Part shown: positions 27,378 through 36,802 of the stretch, in pieces
Layout of the letters: each line of letters begins with the position of its first letter
Position numbering within the stretch: position 1 is the stretch's first letter
Source: Sinomonas sp. P10A9
GTDB taxonomy: Bacteria > Actinomycetota > Actinomycetes > Actinomycetales > Micrococcaceae
Reading direction: 5' to 3'
Length of the DNA: 64,000 nt
NCBI RefSeq assembly: GCF_041022165.1
Contig: NZ_CP163302.1
Span: 434,001-498,000, forward strand
Program-made: the position numbers and the translations under genes
The notes under the pieces: model-generated
Seen by the model: only the letters and a program-made list of their open reading frames with translations
The model's database searches: none
Told to the model about the DNA's origin: nothing

Positions 27378-28757
27378 TCAGCGAGGAGCGTCGCTGCTCC
27401 CGGCGGCCGCTTGACTGCTGGCGGTCTCAACCGCGGCCGCAGCCCTCACTCGTGTCTTGGGGCCGAAGAATGCGACCGCGAGCGCGCCCACGAGCCAGGT
27501 TCCCGCGATGAAGATGAAGACGCTCTGGTATCCGCTGCCGTTGTAGAGCGCTGCGATGATGAGCGGCCCAATGGCGTTGGAGAGCCGGCCCAAGCCGTAC
27601 GAGACGCCGGTGCCGAGTGAACGGGCCCTGGTATCGAAGAGCTCCGGCGAGTAGGCGTAGGCCACGGCGGTGTAGCCGCGCTCGAACATGTTCACGAGGA
27701 AGCCGAAGGCGACGATCATGATCGGGTTGAACGTGAGGCCGTACAGCAGGCCACTGATCGCGATGGCCGTCCCGAAGACCGCGAGGGACCACTTCCGCTC
27801 GAAGCGGTCGGAGACGAGGGCGGCGATGAAGGATCCGAGGGGAGCCCCCACCGTGGTGAGGGCCACGTAGAAGATCGAGCTCTCAACGCTGAAGCCCTGC
27901 TTGGAGAGCAGTGTCGGAGCCCAGCTTGAATAGCCGAAGAAGCCGATGGTCTGTGTCACCCAGAGGAGGGAGAGGAGAAGGGTCGGCGCGAGGTATTTCT
28001 TCTGCAGGAGCATCCTGACGTGGGCCTTCGCCTGGGGCGCGACCGCCACCGGTGCCTCCGGCGCGGGGAGGGGGCCCTTCTCCGCAGACACCATGTCTTC
28101 GATCTCGCGGAGGACCTCGTCGGCGCGCTCGGGCATGCCCATGCTCTCGTACCAGCGGGGTGATTCCTTGAGGTGCCGGATGAACAGGACGAAGAACAGT
28201 CCCATGGCGCCCCACAGGTAGACCAGTCGCCACGACCAGTCGGAGAGCGGGACGACGGCGCTCGCAATGAGATTGGTGACCGGAGTGCCGCAGATGCCGA
28301 TCACGATCGCGTAGGCCTGGTACTTGCCCCGGACGGCCGCGGGGAACAGTTCGCTCACATAGATGACGGCCACCACGGTCATCGCCGAGAGGCCTGCGGA
28401 GGTCAGGACCCGGAAGAACCCGAGGGACACGACGTCCCAGGAGAAGACTGACGTGAGGGAGAAGACCGCGAACCAGACGGTCGTCCACGTCAGTGCCTTC
28501 TTGCGGCCCCAGCGGTCGGCGATCCAGCCCGCCGCGAGGGATCCGAGGAACATGCCGACGAAGGACAGGGAGGTCACGTAGGCGATCTGGTCCACCGTGA
28601 CGCCCCAGAGCTTGATGAGCTTCGGTGCCGTGGTGGCGAAGGTGTTGGTGTCCGCGAACTCGAAGAAGTAGGCGAAGGAGACGGCTAAGAGGGTGATCTT
28701 GTGGAAGCGAGAGATGGGCAGTCGGTTGAGACGGCTCACGACGTTGGGATTCTGCAT
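27378..28757 (-). CDS. MFS metabolite transporter
   Basis: Major facilitator superfamily permease of 459 residues with 12 predicted spans. The 2-3 loop motif is GWIADRWGRKKAL, and the repeat motif in the second half is ALVSDRFERKWS. A long charged central loop (about residues 200-245) separates the halves. It resembles the sugar/aromatic-acid metabolite:proton symporter group, but the substrate is not evident. Upstream is an AT-rich element TTGTTGACAA (28819-28828), a small palindrome that may be an operator. The neighbouring methyltransferase is divergent and unrelated. Confidence 0.82.
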   Translation of the reverse strand: MQNPNVVSRLNRLPISRFHKITLLAVSFAYFFEFADTNTFATTAPKLIKLWGVTVDQIAYVTSLSFVGMFLGSLAAGWIADRWGRKKALTWTTVWFAVFSLTSVFSWDVVSLGFFRVLTSAGLSAMTVVAVIYVSELFPAAVRGKYQAYAIVIGICGTPVTNLIASAVVPLSDWSWRLVYLWGAMGLFFVLFIRHLKESPRWYESMGMPERADEVLREIEDMVSAEKGPLPAPEAPVAVAPQAKAHVRMLLQKKYLAPTLLLSLLWVTQTIGFFGYSSWAPTLLSKQGFSVESSIFYVALTTVGAPLGSFIAALVSDRFERKWSLAVFGTAIAISGLLYGLTFNPIMIVAFGFLVNMFERGYTAVAYAYSPELFDTRARSLGTGVSYGLGRLSNAIGPLIIAALYNGSGYQSVFIFIAGTWLVGALAVAFFGPKTRVRAAAAVETASSQAAAGSSDAPR

Positions 28758-28870
28758 TGAAGCCCTTTCGCGGATGTCGACAGTGATGGGACGAGGACGA
28801 GCCTAGGTTGGAACAAAATTGTTGACAAACCTCCATGGGTGTCAGGGGCCGCCACGACTACGCTTGTCCG

Positions 28871-29545
28871 GTGACTGAACAGCGCGAGGAGGACGCCGCC
28901 GTCGTGCGCGCGGATGGCGAGCGGGAACACGTGGTGGGAGTCGGACCGTGGAAGGGCATGTGGCCCGAGGGCGAGCGCTGGGACCCCGAGCTGCTCGCGC
29001 ACGGAGACCGCCGCAACGTCCTGGACAAGTACCGGTACTGGACGCATGAGGCGATCGTCGCGGAGCTCGACTCGCGGCGGCACGAGTTCCACGTGGCGAT
29101 CGAGAACTGGCAGCACGATCTCAACATCGGCACCGTGGTGCGCACCGCCAACGCGTTCCTCGCCAAGGAGGTGCACATCATCGGACGACGGCGATGGAAC
29201 CGCCGCGGCGCGATGGTCACCGACCGCTACCAGCACGTCCGGCACCATCCCACGGTCGAGGACTTCGTCGAATGGGCGCGGTCCGAAGACCTGCCGATCC
29301 TCGGGGTGGACATCTTCCCCGACTCGGTGCCGCTCGAGACCTATGAGCTTCCGCGGCGATGCGTGCTCGTGTTCGGTCAGGAGGGGCCGGGGCTCACGCC
29401 GGAGGTGCATGCGGCGGCAGAGGCGACGCTCTCGATCGAGCAGTTCGGTTCGACCCGGTCCATCAATGCGGCGTCGGCGGCAGCGATCGCGATGCACGCG
29501 TGGGTGCGGCGGTGGGAGTTCGGGCAGCACGCGACCGGTGGTTGA
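28871..29545 (+). CDS. TrmH/SpoU-family RNA methyltransferase
   Basis: SPOUT-class RNA 2'-O-methyltransferase of 224 residues. The three family motifs are present: NIGTVVRTANAF (motif 1), CVLVFGQEGPGL (motif 2) and SIEQFGSTRSINAASAAAIAMHAW (motif 3, from about residue 190). It uses S-adenosylmethionine to methylate a ribose in tRNA or rRNA; the target site is not predictable. The GTG at 28871 is 6 bp after a TACGCT -10-like box, so it may be leaderless. A longer frame beginning at 28835 is possible. It is likely a chromosomal backbone gene. Confidence 0.88.
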   Translation: MTEQREEDAAVVRADGEREHVVGVGPWKGMWPEGERWDPELLAHGDRRNVLDKYRYWTHEAIVAELDSRRHEFHVAIENWQHDLNIGTVVRTANAFLAKEVHIIGRRRWNRRGAMVTDRYQHVRHHPTVEDFVEWARSEDLPILGVDIFPDSVPLETYELPRRCVLVFGQEGPGLTPEVHAAAEATLSIEQFGSTRSINAASAAAIAMHAWVRRWEFGQHATGG

Positions 29546-29695
29546 GCGGCGCGGGACAGGGACCTGCGTGGTTGCGGATCCCGCCGTCGTGCGCTGCGTA
29601 GCTCCTACGAGGCCGACCACGACGCGAGAGGTTCCGCAGCCCCCGGGACACCTGACACACTGGCATTCCCTGAGCGCCTACGAAGGGACGCCTCC

Positions 29696-30364
29696 ATGGC
29701 TAACACCCCGAGCATCATCGTCTTCGACGTCAACGAGACCCTCTCCGACATGTCTCCGATGGGGGAGCGGTTCGCCGACGCCGGGGCCCCCGCATATCTC
29801 GCCAAACAGTGGTTCGCCTCTCTTCTGCGGGACGGCTTCGCCCTCGCGGCGACCGGTGATTCGGCCGGCTTTGCGGCGGTCGGCATCGAGCTCCTCACGC
29901 CGTTGCTCGACGCCGCCGGAGTCGCCGACCCCGGACAGGCCGCGCAGCGGCTCGCTTCATCGGTCGCGGATCTGCCGCTGCACCCCGACGTGGTCGACGG
30001 CGTTCGCTCCCTCCGCGACGCGGGGCATTCTCTGGTGACGCTCACCAACGGCTCCGCCAAAGTCGCCGAGAAGCTCTTCACCGCGGCTGGAATCCTGGAC
30101 GCGTTCGAGAAGCTGCTCTCGGTCGAGGATGCGCCCGCGTGGAAGCCGCATCCGGCGTCATACCGGTATGCCGCCGAGGCCTGCGGGAAGCGCCCGGAGG
30201 AGATGCTGCTCGTCGCCGTCCACCCGTGGGACATCCACGGCGCCGCGCGGGCCGGCCTCCGCACGGCGTGGGTGAGCCGGGACGGCTCCCCGTACCCGCG
30301 CTACTTTACGGCGCCGGACATCACCATCACATCGCTGGATCAACTCGTCGGCGCGCTTGCCTGA
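29696..30364 (+). CDS. HAD type II haloacid dehalogenase-like hydrolase
   Basis: HAD-superfamily protein of 222 residues, close to L-2-haloacid dehalogenases. The nucleophile is D11 in FDVNETL, followed by the family's TLTNGS motif, the Lys region WKPHPASYRYA, and an acidic motif replaced by VAVHPWDIHGA, typical of the dehalogenase branch. It would hydrolyse a small halogenated or phosphorylated acid in the cytoplasm. ATG 29696 follows GAAGGGA. A GCCGTCGTGCGC repeat arm lies upstream at 29581-29594. It stands as a single gene. Confidence 0.82.
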   Translation: MANTPSIIVFDVNETLSDMSPMGERFADAGAPAYLAKQWFASLLRDGFALAATGDSAGFAAVGIELLTPLLDAAGVADPGQAAQRLASSVADLPLHPDVVDGVRSLRDAGHSLVTLTNGSAKVAEKLFTAAGILDAFEKLLSVEDAPAWKPHPASYRYAAEACGKRPEEMLLVAVHPWDIHGAARAGLRTAWVSRDGSPYPRYFTAPDITITSLDQLVGALA

Positions 30365-30391
30365 AGGTCGACGGCCGGACGCCTTTGAAGG

Positions 30392-31489
30392 TCAAGTGCA
30401 CTCGACCAGCACGGCGGGGCCGTTTCGACTGTGCTCAACGCCGGTGGGCTGCTGAACCACCGTATCGATGCCGGTCACGAGACCGAGCAATGCCAGATGC
30501 TGGAGGTGGGCTGCGGTCTCGCTGAGCGCGAGTCGGAACTGGAGCCGATGCAGGGAATCAAACCCTCGCGACCATGAGATGTCCCGGGCCACGGAGTAGA
30601 CGGTAGGGTCGCGTTGCACGGACGCAGCCTCGCGGACCTGCCGCGAGCGCTCCTCGGTCGCCACGCGCAGCTGCCGCGCCCGGAGGCCGGGCCCCCGGAA
30701 CCGGTATTCGTGGGCAGGAAGGACCTCGTAGTGGTCGGCCAGCTCGACGCGCTGGAGAGAGCGAACGTAGCTCCCGACGGGGTCGGGGTCGCCTCGGATC
30801 TCGAGCGAGACGTTCGGCGTGATCCGGGGAAGGAGATGATCGCCGCTGAGGAACACCGCGCGGTTGGCCAGCTCGAGGCAGAGATGCCCGGGCGTGTGCC
30901 CTGGCGTCTCGATGACGCGGATCGGGTCGTGGCCCGACAGTGCGGCGCCGAACGGCACCGCGTCCCCGGACGCAAGGCGGAAGTCCGCGTCGGCCAAGCC
31001 GCGCAGGTGCTCGAGGCCCTTGACGGTCATTGCCCCCTCGGCGACCCGCGACTCGGGCACGCCCCAGCGCCGCATGCGCTCGCGGTCCAGCTCGACCTCC
31101 TCGCGCGCGTCCTCGTAGACCGACAAATACCGGCGCTCCGCCTCACCGAGCCCGATGGGCGCCCCGGACACCCGCGAGAGCCGGCATGCCATGCCGAGAT
31201 GGTCGGTGTGGAAGTGCGTCGCGATGATGCAGGTGACCTCCCCGGCGCCGATGCCGGCAGCACCGAGGCCAGCCGTGAGATGCCCCCAGCCCTCGTCGCT
31301 GTCGAAGCCGGGGTCTACGACGAGGCATTCATCGCCCTCGACGAGCACGTAGCTCAGCGTGTAGCGCATGGGGTTGCCCGGGAATGGGATCGGGACGGAC
31401 CAGAGCCCGTCGTCGAGCCGCTCAACTGGCGGGAATGCCTTCGCGAGCCACGCTTCACGCTGGGCTGTGCCCGTGACCTCGACAGCCAT
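30392..31489 (-). CDS. MBL-fold metallo-hydrolase
   Basis: Metallo-beta-lactamase-fold hydrolase of 365 residues. The zinc motif is H92-F-H94-T-D96-H97, with further ligands in TPGHTPGH and SGDHLLP and a C-terminal His in LPAHEY. The last 80 residues form a helical extension. It is the last gene of a leftward operon, overlapping the SDR stop as ATGA, behind an old yellow enzyme, an acyl-CoA dehydrogenase and a MaoC protein. Thioester or lactone hydrolysis would fit the context; this is inference. Confidence 0.82.
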   Translation of the reverse strand: MAVEVTGTAQREAWLAKAFPPVERLDDGLWSVPIPFPGNPMRYTLSYVLVEGDECLVVDPGFDSDEGWGHLTAGLGAAGIGAGEVTCIIATHFHTDHLGMACRLSRVSGAPIGLGEAERRYLSVYEDAREEVELDRERMRRWGVPESRVAEGAMTVKGLEHLRGLADADFRLASGDAVPFGAALSGHDPIRVIETPGHTPGHLCLELANRAVFLSGDHLLPRITPNVSLEIRGDPDPVGSYVRSLQRVELADHYEVLPAHEYRFRGPGLRARQLRVATEERSRQVREAASVQRDPTVYSVARDISWSRGFDSLHRLQFRLALSETAAHLQHLALLGLVTGIDTVVQQPTGVEHSRNGPAVLVECT

Positions 31490-32241
31490 CAGGCGTGCTG
31501 CGGGTCGAAGAGCCGGAAGATCTGCGTCGCGCCGCCGTCGATCACGAGGTCGGCGCCGTTGATGCTGCGGGCGTCGTCGGTGAGCACGAAGGCGATGAGC
31601 GCCCCGATCTCCTCGGGTTCAACGACCCGACCAGTGGGAACCTTGTTCGGCACCTGGTCGCGGACCTCCTGGATGACCATCTGGGTGTCGACCACCCCCG
31701 GGCACACGGAGTTGACGGTGATCCCGGTGCCCCAGAAGTCCATAAGCAGCGACCGGGTGAGGTTGGAGAGCCCGGCCTTCGACGCCGCGTAGCTCGGGTA
31801 GGGGTACCCGGTGGTACCCGCGATGGAGGAGATGTTGACGATTCGGCCGAAGTCGGCGTCGAGCATGTCTTGCGCGAACTCGCGGATCACGGCGAACGGG
31901 CCTACGAGGTTGATGTCGAGTACCTTCGCGAATGAGGCGGCATCGTGGTCCAGAAGCATCTTGCGGTCAAGCACGCCGGCGGCGTTGACGATGGCCTGGA
32001 CGGCCCCGACCTGCTCGAGGGCGTCGCGGCGCAGGCGCTTGACGTCGTCGGGTGTCGTGACGTCCGCGGCGAACGCGAACGCCTTCCCGCCATCTGACCG
32101 CACTGCCTCGGCGGCGGCTTCGGCACGCTCGGCGTCGATGTCCACGCACAGGAGCGTGTGCCCGGCGTCGGCGAGGCGTCGGTTGATGCCGCGGCACATT
32201 CCGCCGCCGGCACCGGTGATGAGGACGTTGAGACTGCGCAA
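31489..32241 (-). CDS. SDR-family oxidoreductase
   Basis: Short-chain dehydrogenase of 250 residues, with cofactor motif ITGAGGGMCRG, acidic CVDID after the second strand (NAD preference), a catalytic Ser in NISSIAG and YAASKAG (Tyr-x-x-x-Lys). The conserved NNAG is replaced by VNAAG. Its stop overlaps the start of the metallo-hydrolase, and the old yellow enzyme gene lies 33 bp upstream. It probably oxidises a hydroxyl in the acyl-CoA island's pathway, perhaps a hydroxyacyl-CoA; the substrate is unknown. Confidence 0.82.
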   Translation of the reverse strand: MRSLNVLITGAGGGMCRGINRRLADAGHTLLCVDIDAERAEAAAEAVRSDGGKAFAFAADVTTPDDVKRLRRDALEQVGAVQAIVNAAGVLDRKMLLDHDAASFAKVLDINLVGPFAVIREFAQDMLDADFGRIVNISSIAGTTGYPYPSYAASKAGLSNLTRSLLMDFWGTGITVNSVCPGVVDTQMVIQEVRDQVPNKVPTGRVVEPEEIGALIAFVLTDDARSINGADLVIDGGATQIFRLFDPQHA

Positions 32242-32274
32242 GGCGGCCTTCCTTTCGTGGTCAGCGTGGTTTCT

Positions 32275-33426
32275 TCAGGAGGCGAGGCTGGGAACGGCGT
32301 GCGGGTTGTCGGGGTGGAGTGGGTAGTCGGTGTAGCCGGCCTCCCCGCCGCCGTAGAGCCCCTCACGCCGGAGCGGCTCAAGCTCGGCGCCGGCCTGAAA
32401 GCGGTATGGAAGGTCCGGGTTGGCGATGAACAGCCGGCCGAACCCTACGAGGTCCGCGGTCCCGGCCTCGATGCGGGCCGCGGCCGACTCCGCTGTGTGC
32501 CCGCCGGTCACGATCACTGGACCGGCGAAGTGCGCCGCGAGATCGCTGGTAGGTACGACGGCGGCTCGGTCGCCTTCCACATCGACCGAACCAGCGATCC
32601 CGGGCTCGACGAAGTGGAGATAGGCGAGACCCCGCGCCGAAGCCAGCCGCACGACGGCCGAGTACACCCCGCGCTTATCCGGATCCCGCATGTCCATCCA
32701 CGTGGACGACGGCGAGAGCCTCAGCCCCACGCGGTCCATCGGCATGCCCTCTGCGAGCGCATCGAGGATCTCGGCGAGGAACCGGACCCGATTGCTGAAG
32801 GTGCCCCCGTACCGGTCGGTGCGCCCGTTCGAGCTCGCGTTGAGGAACTGGTCGATGAGGTAGCCGTTCGCGCCGTGGAGCTCGACGCCGTCGAACCCCG
32901 CATCGAGCGCATTCCGCGCGGCCGCAGCGAACTGCGCCACGATCTCGGCGATGCCCGCTTCGGTGAGCTCGCGCGGCACCTCGAATGGGATGCGTCCGGC
33001 GGGGGAGCGGTACAGGTCGCCGATGATCGGGATGGCCGACGGCGCGCACGGCGACAGGCCGTCGGGCTGCACCATGGAGTGGGCCTGACGGCCGACGTGC
33101 CACAGCTGTGCGTAGACGAGGGCGCCCCGGCCCTTCGCGGCCGCGACGACCGGCTTCCACGCCTCAACCTGCCTGGCCGTGTACAGCCCCGGAACGCGAG
33201 CGTACGAGGCCCCCTGGGGCGAGACGACGGTCCCCTCCGACACCACAAGCCCTGCGCCGGACCGCTGGCGGTAGTACTCGGCCATGAGCGGCGTGGGCAC
33301 GCCGTCCTGGGTGGCCCTGCTGCGGGTCAGGGGCGCGAGCACAATCCTGTTCGGGGCGTCGAGGCCGCCAATCACGGCGGACTCGAACAACCGGTCGAGG
33401 GTGGGCGCAGCTTTCGCGGCGGCCAT
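32275..33426 (-). CDS. Old yellow enzyme-family NADH:flavin oxidoreductase
   Basis: FMN-dependent OYE-type ene-reductase of 383 residues. Signatures are NRIVLAPLTRSRA, AQLWHVGRQAH, the HGANGYLIDQFL pair (substrate-binding His-Asn) and SNGRTDRYGGTFSNR, and GFGRLFIANPDLP near the C terminus. It matches the classical (NemA/OYE) subgroup that reduces activated C=C bonds of enones and enoates with NAD(P)H. In the leftward acyl-CoA operon, it abuts the dehydrogenase gene with one shared base. It may reduce or process an unsaturated intermediate. Confidence 0.9.
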   Translation of the reverse strand: MAAAKAAPTLDRLFESAVIGGLDAPNRIVLAPLTRSRATQDGVPTPLMAEYYRQRSGAGLVVSEGTVVSPQGASYARVPGLYTARQVEAWKPVVAAAKGRGALVYAQLWHVGRQAHSMVQPDGLSPCAPSAIPIIGDLYRSPAGRIPFEVPRELTEAGIAEIVAQFAAAARNALDAGFDGVELHGANGYLIDQFLNASSNGRTDRYGGTFSNRVRFLAEILDALAEGMPMDRVGLRLSPSSTWMDMRDPDKRGVYSAVVRLASARGLAYLHFVEPGIAGSVDVEGDRAAVVPTSDLAAHFAGPVIVTGGHTAESAAARIEAGTADLVGFGRLFIANPDLPYRFQAGAELEPLRREGLYGGGEAGYTDYPLHPDNPHAVPSLAS

Positions 33427-34580
33427 CAGTACGACCTCGGCAGGCCGAGCATCTTCTCGCCCAAGTAGTTGCGGATCATCTCGTCGGTCAGCGGTGCGAA
33501 CGTGTAGAGCCGCGCGTCGCGGAAGTACCGCTGCATGGGCAGTTCGCGCGCGTAGCCCCAGCCGCCCATGAGCCGCATCCCGGCGTCGGTGGTGAAGGTC
33601 GCTGCCTCGGAGGCGGCAAGCTTCGCGAGCGCTGAGTCGACGTCGCCGCTAGGGTCCCCGGCCTCGGCTGCCCTCACAGCGCGCTCGAGGAGCAGCACGG
33701 CGGACTCGATCTTGAGCCGGGCGTCCACGAGGGAGTGCTGGAGGGCCTGGAACGCGCCGATGGGTCGACCGAAGGCCTCGCGGGACTTGGCCCAGTCGAG
33801 CGCGACGTCGAACGCGCCGCGCGCGATGCCGAGGGCCACGGCCGCGGCGTTGAGACGCTCGCCGTTGAGCGTGCCGATCACCTGGCGGAAGCCGCGGTCG
33901 GGCTCTCCGAGCACGTTGGCCGCCGGGACGCGGACGTCGTCGAGGAAGATGTCCGTCTGGGCGAGACTGCGGATGCCCATGGTGTCGATCTCGCGTGTCT
34001 CGATGCCGGGCGTGGAGCGGGGCACGATGAAGGTCGTGATGCCCCCTATCGCCGATGTCCCGATTTCGGTGGTCCGCGCGAGCAGCAGCATGTAGCCACA
34101 GTCCATGGCCCCGCCGATCCACCGCTTGCGTCCGGAGATCGAGTACGAGCCGTCGGGCAGGCGCGTCGCGGTGGTCTTCATGGCGCGCGCGACGTCTGTG
34201 CCGCCGTCGGGCTCGCTGAGCGCGAAGGAGGCGTGGACGTCGCCAGCGAGCAGGGGCGCAAGGTGCGCGTCCTTTTGCGCTGGCGTGCCGTGGGCAGAGA
34301 GGAGTTGGACGGCCATGTACTGCACCACGAACGCCACGGCCATCGAGGTCGGGCCCGCTGCGAGCTCGGTCAGGACTGCGGCCTGGTGCGCGTGGCTGAG
34401 CTTGCCCGAGTCGTCGAGGGCCCCGGAGAGGAGTCCGGCGTGGGCGAGCGCATGGAACAGCTCGTGGTCGAAGCGTTCGGCCTCGTCGAACTCCCGGACA
34501 CGGTTCGCTGGGGCGTGCTCGGAGATCACGGCGCGGACGACGTCGGTCGCGGCCTTGGGTTGCCGGGTCACGGTTGTCAT
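33426..34580 (-). CDS. Acyl-CoA dehydrogenase, isovaleryl-CoA-type active site
   Basis: FAD acyl-CoA dehydrogenase of 384 residues. Family segments are FALSEPDGGTD (residues 119-129), SREAFGRPIGAFQALQH and MGGWGYARELPMQRYFRDARLY. The Glu usual in the C-terminal YEGT position of short- and medium-chain enzymes is absent (FAPLT here). Instead E241 sits in LNGERL, the helix-G position where isovaleryl-CoA and long-chain dehydrogenases carry their catalytic base. This argues for a branched or long acyl-CoA substrate. It lies three bases after the MaoC gene in the same operon. Confidence 0.9.
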   Translation of the reverse strand: MTTVTRQPKAATDVVRAVISEHAPANRVREFDEAERFDHELFHALAHAGLLSGALDDSGKLSHAHQAAVLTELAAGPTSMAVAFVVQYMAVQLLSAHGTPAQKDAHLAPLLAGDVHASFALSEPDGGTDVARAMKTTATRLPDGSYSISGRKRWIGGAMDCGYMLLLARTTEIGTSAIGGITTFIVPRSTPGIETREIDTMGIRSLAQTDIFLDDVRVPAANVLGEPDRGFRQVIGTLNGERLNAAAVALGIARGAFDVALDWAKSREAFGRPIGAFQALQHSLVDARLKIESAVLLLERAVRAAEAGDPSGDVDSALAKLAASEAATFTTDAGMRLMGGWGYARELPMQRYFRDARLYTFAPLTDEMIRNYLGEKMLGLPRSY

Positions 34581-34583
34581 GGG

Positions 34584-35075
34584 TTACCGCCCCACCAGGA
34601 AGCTGCTCGTGAACGTCATGACGGTGCTGCCGTCCTGCTTGACCACCACGTAGTCGAGGGTCCACAGGCCCACGTCCGGTTTCTTGGTCTCGCGGGCCAC
34701 CCGCACGGTCGCCTCGACGTGGATCGTGTCCCCGATGAACACGGGTTGTACGGCGCGGACCTCGTCGAGCCCGAGCCATGCGGCGACGTTGGAGAAGTAG
34801 CCGGTCTGGGTGAGCAGGCCGAGCCCCACCGAGAGCGTGAGCGGCCCGTGGCCGATCCGGCGGCCGAAGGGGGTCTGGGAGGCGTACTGCTCGTCGAGGT
34901 GGAGCGAGACCCAGTCGCCGGTGAGCCCCGCCCACTGGACCAGATGTGCCTCCGTGACCGTGATGCCGGGACTGTCAACGCGGTCGCCCTCCACGAGCGC
35001 GTCCCACTTGTGGTTCGGCCTGCCTTTCGGGGCGGCCATCCGGACCGCGGCAAGGTCGTCATCGAATGCCTGCAT
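34584..35075 (-). CDS. MaoC-family (hot-dog) dehydratase
   Basis: MaoC-like hot-dog protein of 163 residues. The hydratase-type segment reads VQWAGLTGDWVSLHLDEQYAS, with Asp and His in the position of the (R)-hydratase active site, then GRRIGHGPLTLSVGLGLL and PVFIGDTIHVEATV. It would hydrate an enoyl-CoA or dehydrate a hydroxyacyl-CoA. The ATG at 35075 has a GAGGAG site and is the first gene of the leftward operon, facing the carboxylase across a 120-bp region that carries palindromic site S1. Confidence 0.83.
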   Translation of the reverse strand: MQAFDDDLAAVRMAAPKGRPNHKWDALVEGDRVDSPGITVTEAHLVQWAGLTGDWVSLHLDEQYASQTPFGRRIGHGPLTLSVGLGLLTQTGYFSNVAAWLGLDEVRAVQPVFIGDTIHVEATVRVARETKKPDVGLWTLDYVVVKQDGSTVMTFTSSFLVGR

Positions 35076-35131
35076 GTCGCTCCTCGAATCTGTAGGAAGG
35101 CTACGTGCCCTCGACATCCAGACTAGACTAG

Positions 35132-35145
35132 CGAGCGCTTGTTCG
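35132..35145. promoter_or_regulatory. Island operator S1 (divergent)
   Basis: CGAGCGCTTGTTCG, a perfect match to the imperfect palindrome CGARCR-N2-YGYTCG, between the divergent MaoC and carboxyltransferase genes. TATACT (35146-35151), a good rightward -10 box, follows immediately, so a bound repressor would cover the promoter. Confidence 0.65.
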
Positions 35146-35195
35146 TATACTGGTGAAGTCAATTTCTTTTCAGTGGATTCACCTCGGAGGCCCAC

Positions 35196-36776
35196 ATGAG
35201 CACGTCCACGATTCCTACGGCAGCGGATCTCGGCGCCGCGGAGCCGGCCAAGACCGTCCACGAGCTTTTGGCGGAGAAGACCGAGCAGGCCAGGCTCGGC
35301 GGCCCGGAGAAGAACCGCCGCAAGATCATCGAGTCCGGCAAGCTGCTTGTACGCGAACGGCTCGCGCTCCTATTCGACGATAACGAGTACATCGAGGACG
35401 GACTCCTGGCCCGCTTCGAGGACGGGCTGCCCGGTGACGCCGTCGTCATTGCCTTCGGCCGCGTCGATGGCCGCGAAGTCTGCGTCATCGCCAACGACTT
35501 CAGCGTCAAGGCCGGCACGTGGGGCAACCGCACCTTCGAGAAGATCACCGCCGCGCAGGACAAGGCCGTCGCCGCGGGTATCCCCCTCATCTACCTTTTC
35601 GACTCCGCCGGCGCACGCATCGACGAGCAGTTCGAGAGCTTCGCCGGCCGCCACGCGTGGGGCAACATCTTCTACAACCAGGTCCAGATCTCCGGCCGCG
35701 TCCCTCAGGTCTGCGCCCTCTTCGGCCCCTCGCCCGCCGGATCCGCGTACGTCCCGGCTCTCTGCGACCTCACGATCATGGTCCGCGGCCACGCGACCGC
35801 CTATCTCGGGTCCCCGCGTCTGGCCGAGATGGTCACGGGTGAGAAGGTCACGCTCGAGGAGATGGGCGGCGCCGAGATGCACTGCACCGTGTCCGGCCTC
35901 GGCGATGTGCTCGTCGAGGACGACGCCGAGGCTATCGCGGCCCTCCGAGTCTGGCTGTCCTTCCTGCCGTCTAACTGGGAGCAGCCCGCGCCCATCGCGC
36001 CGTCGGTCGCGCCGCGCGAGGGCCGCACCCTCGAGGAGATCGTGCCGCTGCGCGAGGCGGAGGTCTTCGACATGGAGGAGTTCGTCGAGTCGCTCGTCGA
36101 CGAGGGCACCTGGTTCCCCTACAAGGAGCTCTTCGCCCCCGAGATGCTCACCGGGTTCGCCCGCATCGGCGGCCGCCCCGTGGGGCTCGTGGGCAACCAG
36201 CCCAAGCACATGGGTGGATCGATCTTCCCCGACTCCTCGGACAAGGCCGCGCGCTTCATCTGGATCTGCAACGCCTACAACATCCCGATCATCTTCCTTG
36301 TGGACATCGCCGGCTACATGATCGGCTCTGCGGTGGAGCGCCAGGGCATCATCCGGCACGGGGCGAAGATGATCTTCGCCGTCTCCGAGTGCCGCGTCCC
36401 GCGCATCACCGTACTCGTCCGCAAGGCATACGGCGGCGGCTACCTGGCTATGTCGGGCGCACCGATGAATCCCGACGCGGTCATCGCGCTCCCCACGGCG
36501 CGCCCTGCCCTCATGGGCCCCGACGCCGCAGTCAACGGGATCTACTACAACCAGATCCACGAGATCGAGGACCCGGAGGAGCGCAGGGCCTTCATCGCGG
36601 AGAAGCACGCCGAGTACGCCGAGGGCATCGACGTCTTCAAGATCGCCAACGCCAACGCGGTCGAGGCCGTCGTCCCGGCCAATGACCTCCGGAACGACCT
36701 CTCGCGCCGACTCGATCTGTACGGGCGCCGCAAGGCGGTCCCGGTCGAGCGCCGCCAGGCCGTCACCCCCGTCTGA
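35196..36776 (+). CDS. Acyl-CoA carboxylase carboxyltransferase (beta) subunit
   Basis: Biotin-dependent carboxyltransferase of 526 residues, of the propionyl-/methylcrotonyl-CoA type. The two crotonase-like halves carry the oxyanion-hole segments FDSAGARIDEQ (N-terminal half) and KAYGGGYLAMSG (C-terminal half). It moves the carboxyl group from biotin, carried by the subunit encoded at 40215-42011, to an acyl-CoA. The gene pair and the isovaleryl-type dehydrogenase suggest methylcrotonyl-CoA or a similar branched enoyl-CoA, but the substrate cannot be fixed from motifs. It is first in the rightward series, behind site S1. Confidence 0.9.
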   Translation: MSTSTIPTAADLGAAEPAKTVHELLAEKTEQARLGGPEKNRRKIIESGKLLVRERLALLFDDNEYIEDGLLARFEDGLPGDAVVIAFGRVDGREVCVIANDFSVKAGTWGNRTFEKITAAQDKAVAAGIPLIYLFDSAGARIDEQFESFAGRHAWGNIFYNQVQISGRVPQVCALFGPSPAGSAYVPALCDLTIMVRGHATAYLGSPRLAEMVTGEKVTLEEMGGAEMHCTVSGLGDVLVEDDAEAIAALRVWLSFLPSNWEQPAPIAPSVAPREGRTLEEIVPLREAEVFDMEEFVESLVDEGTWFPYKELFAPEMLTGFARIGGRPVGLVGNQPKHMGGSIFPDSSDKAARFIWICNAYNIPIIFLVDIAGYMIGSAVERQGIIRHGAKMIFAVSECRVPRITVLVRKAYGGGYLAMSGAPMNPDAVIALPTARPALMGPDAAVNGIYYNQIHEIEDPEERRAFIAEKHAEYAEGIDVFKIANANAVEAVVPANDLRNDLSRRLDLYGRRKAVPVERRQAVTPV

Positions 36777-36802
36777 GTCATCTGGTCTGAGCGGAGAAGA
36801 GC

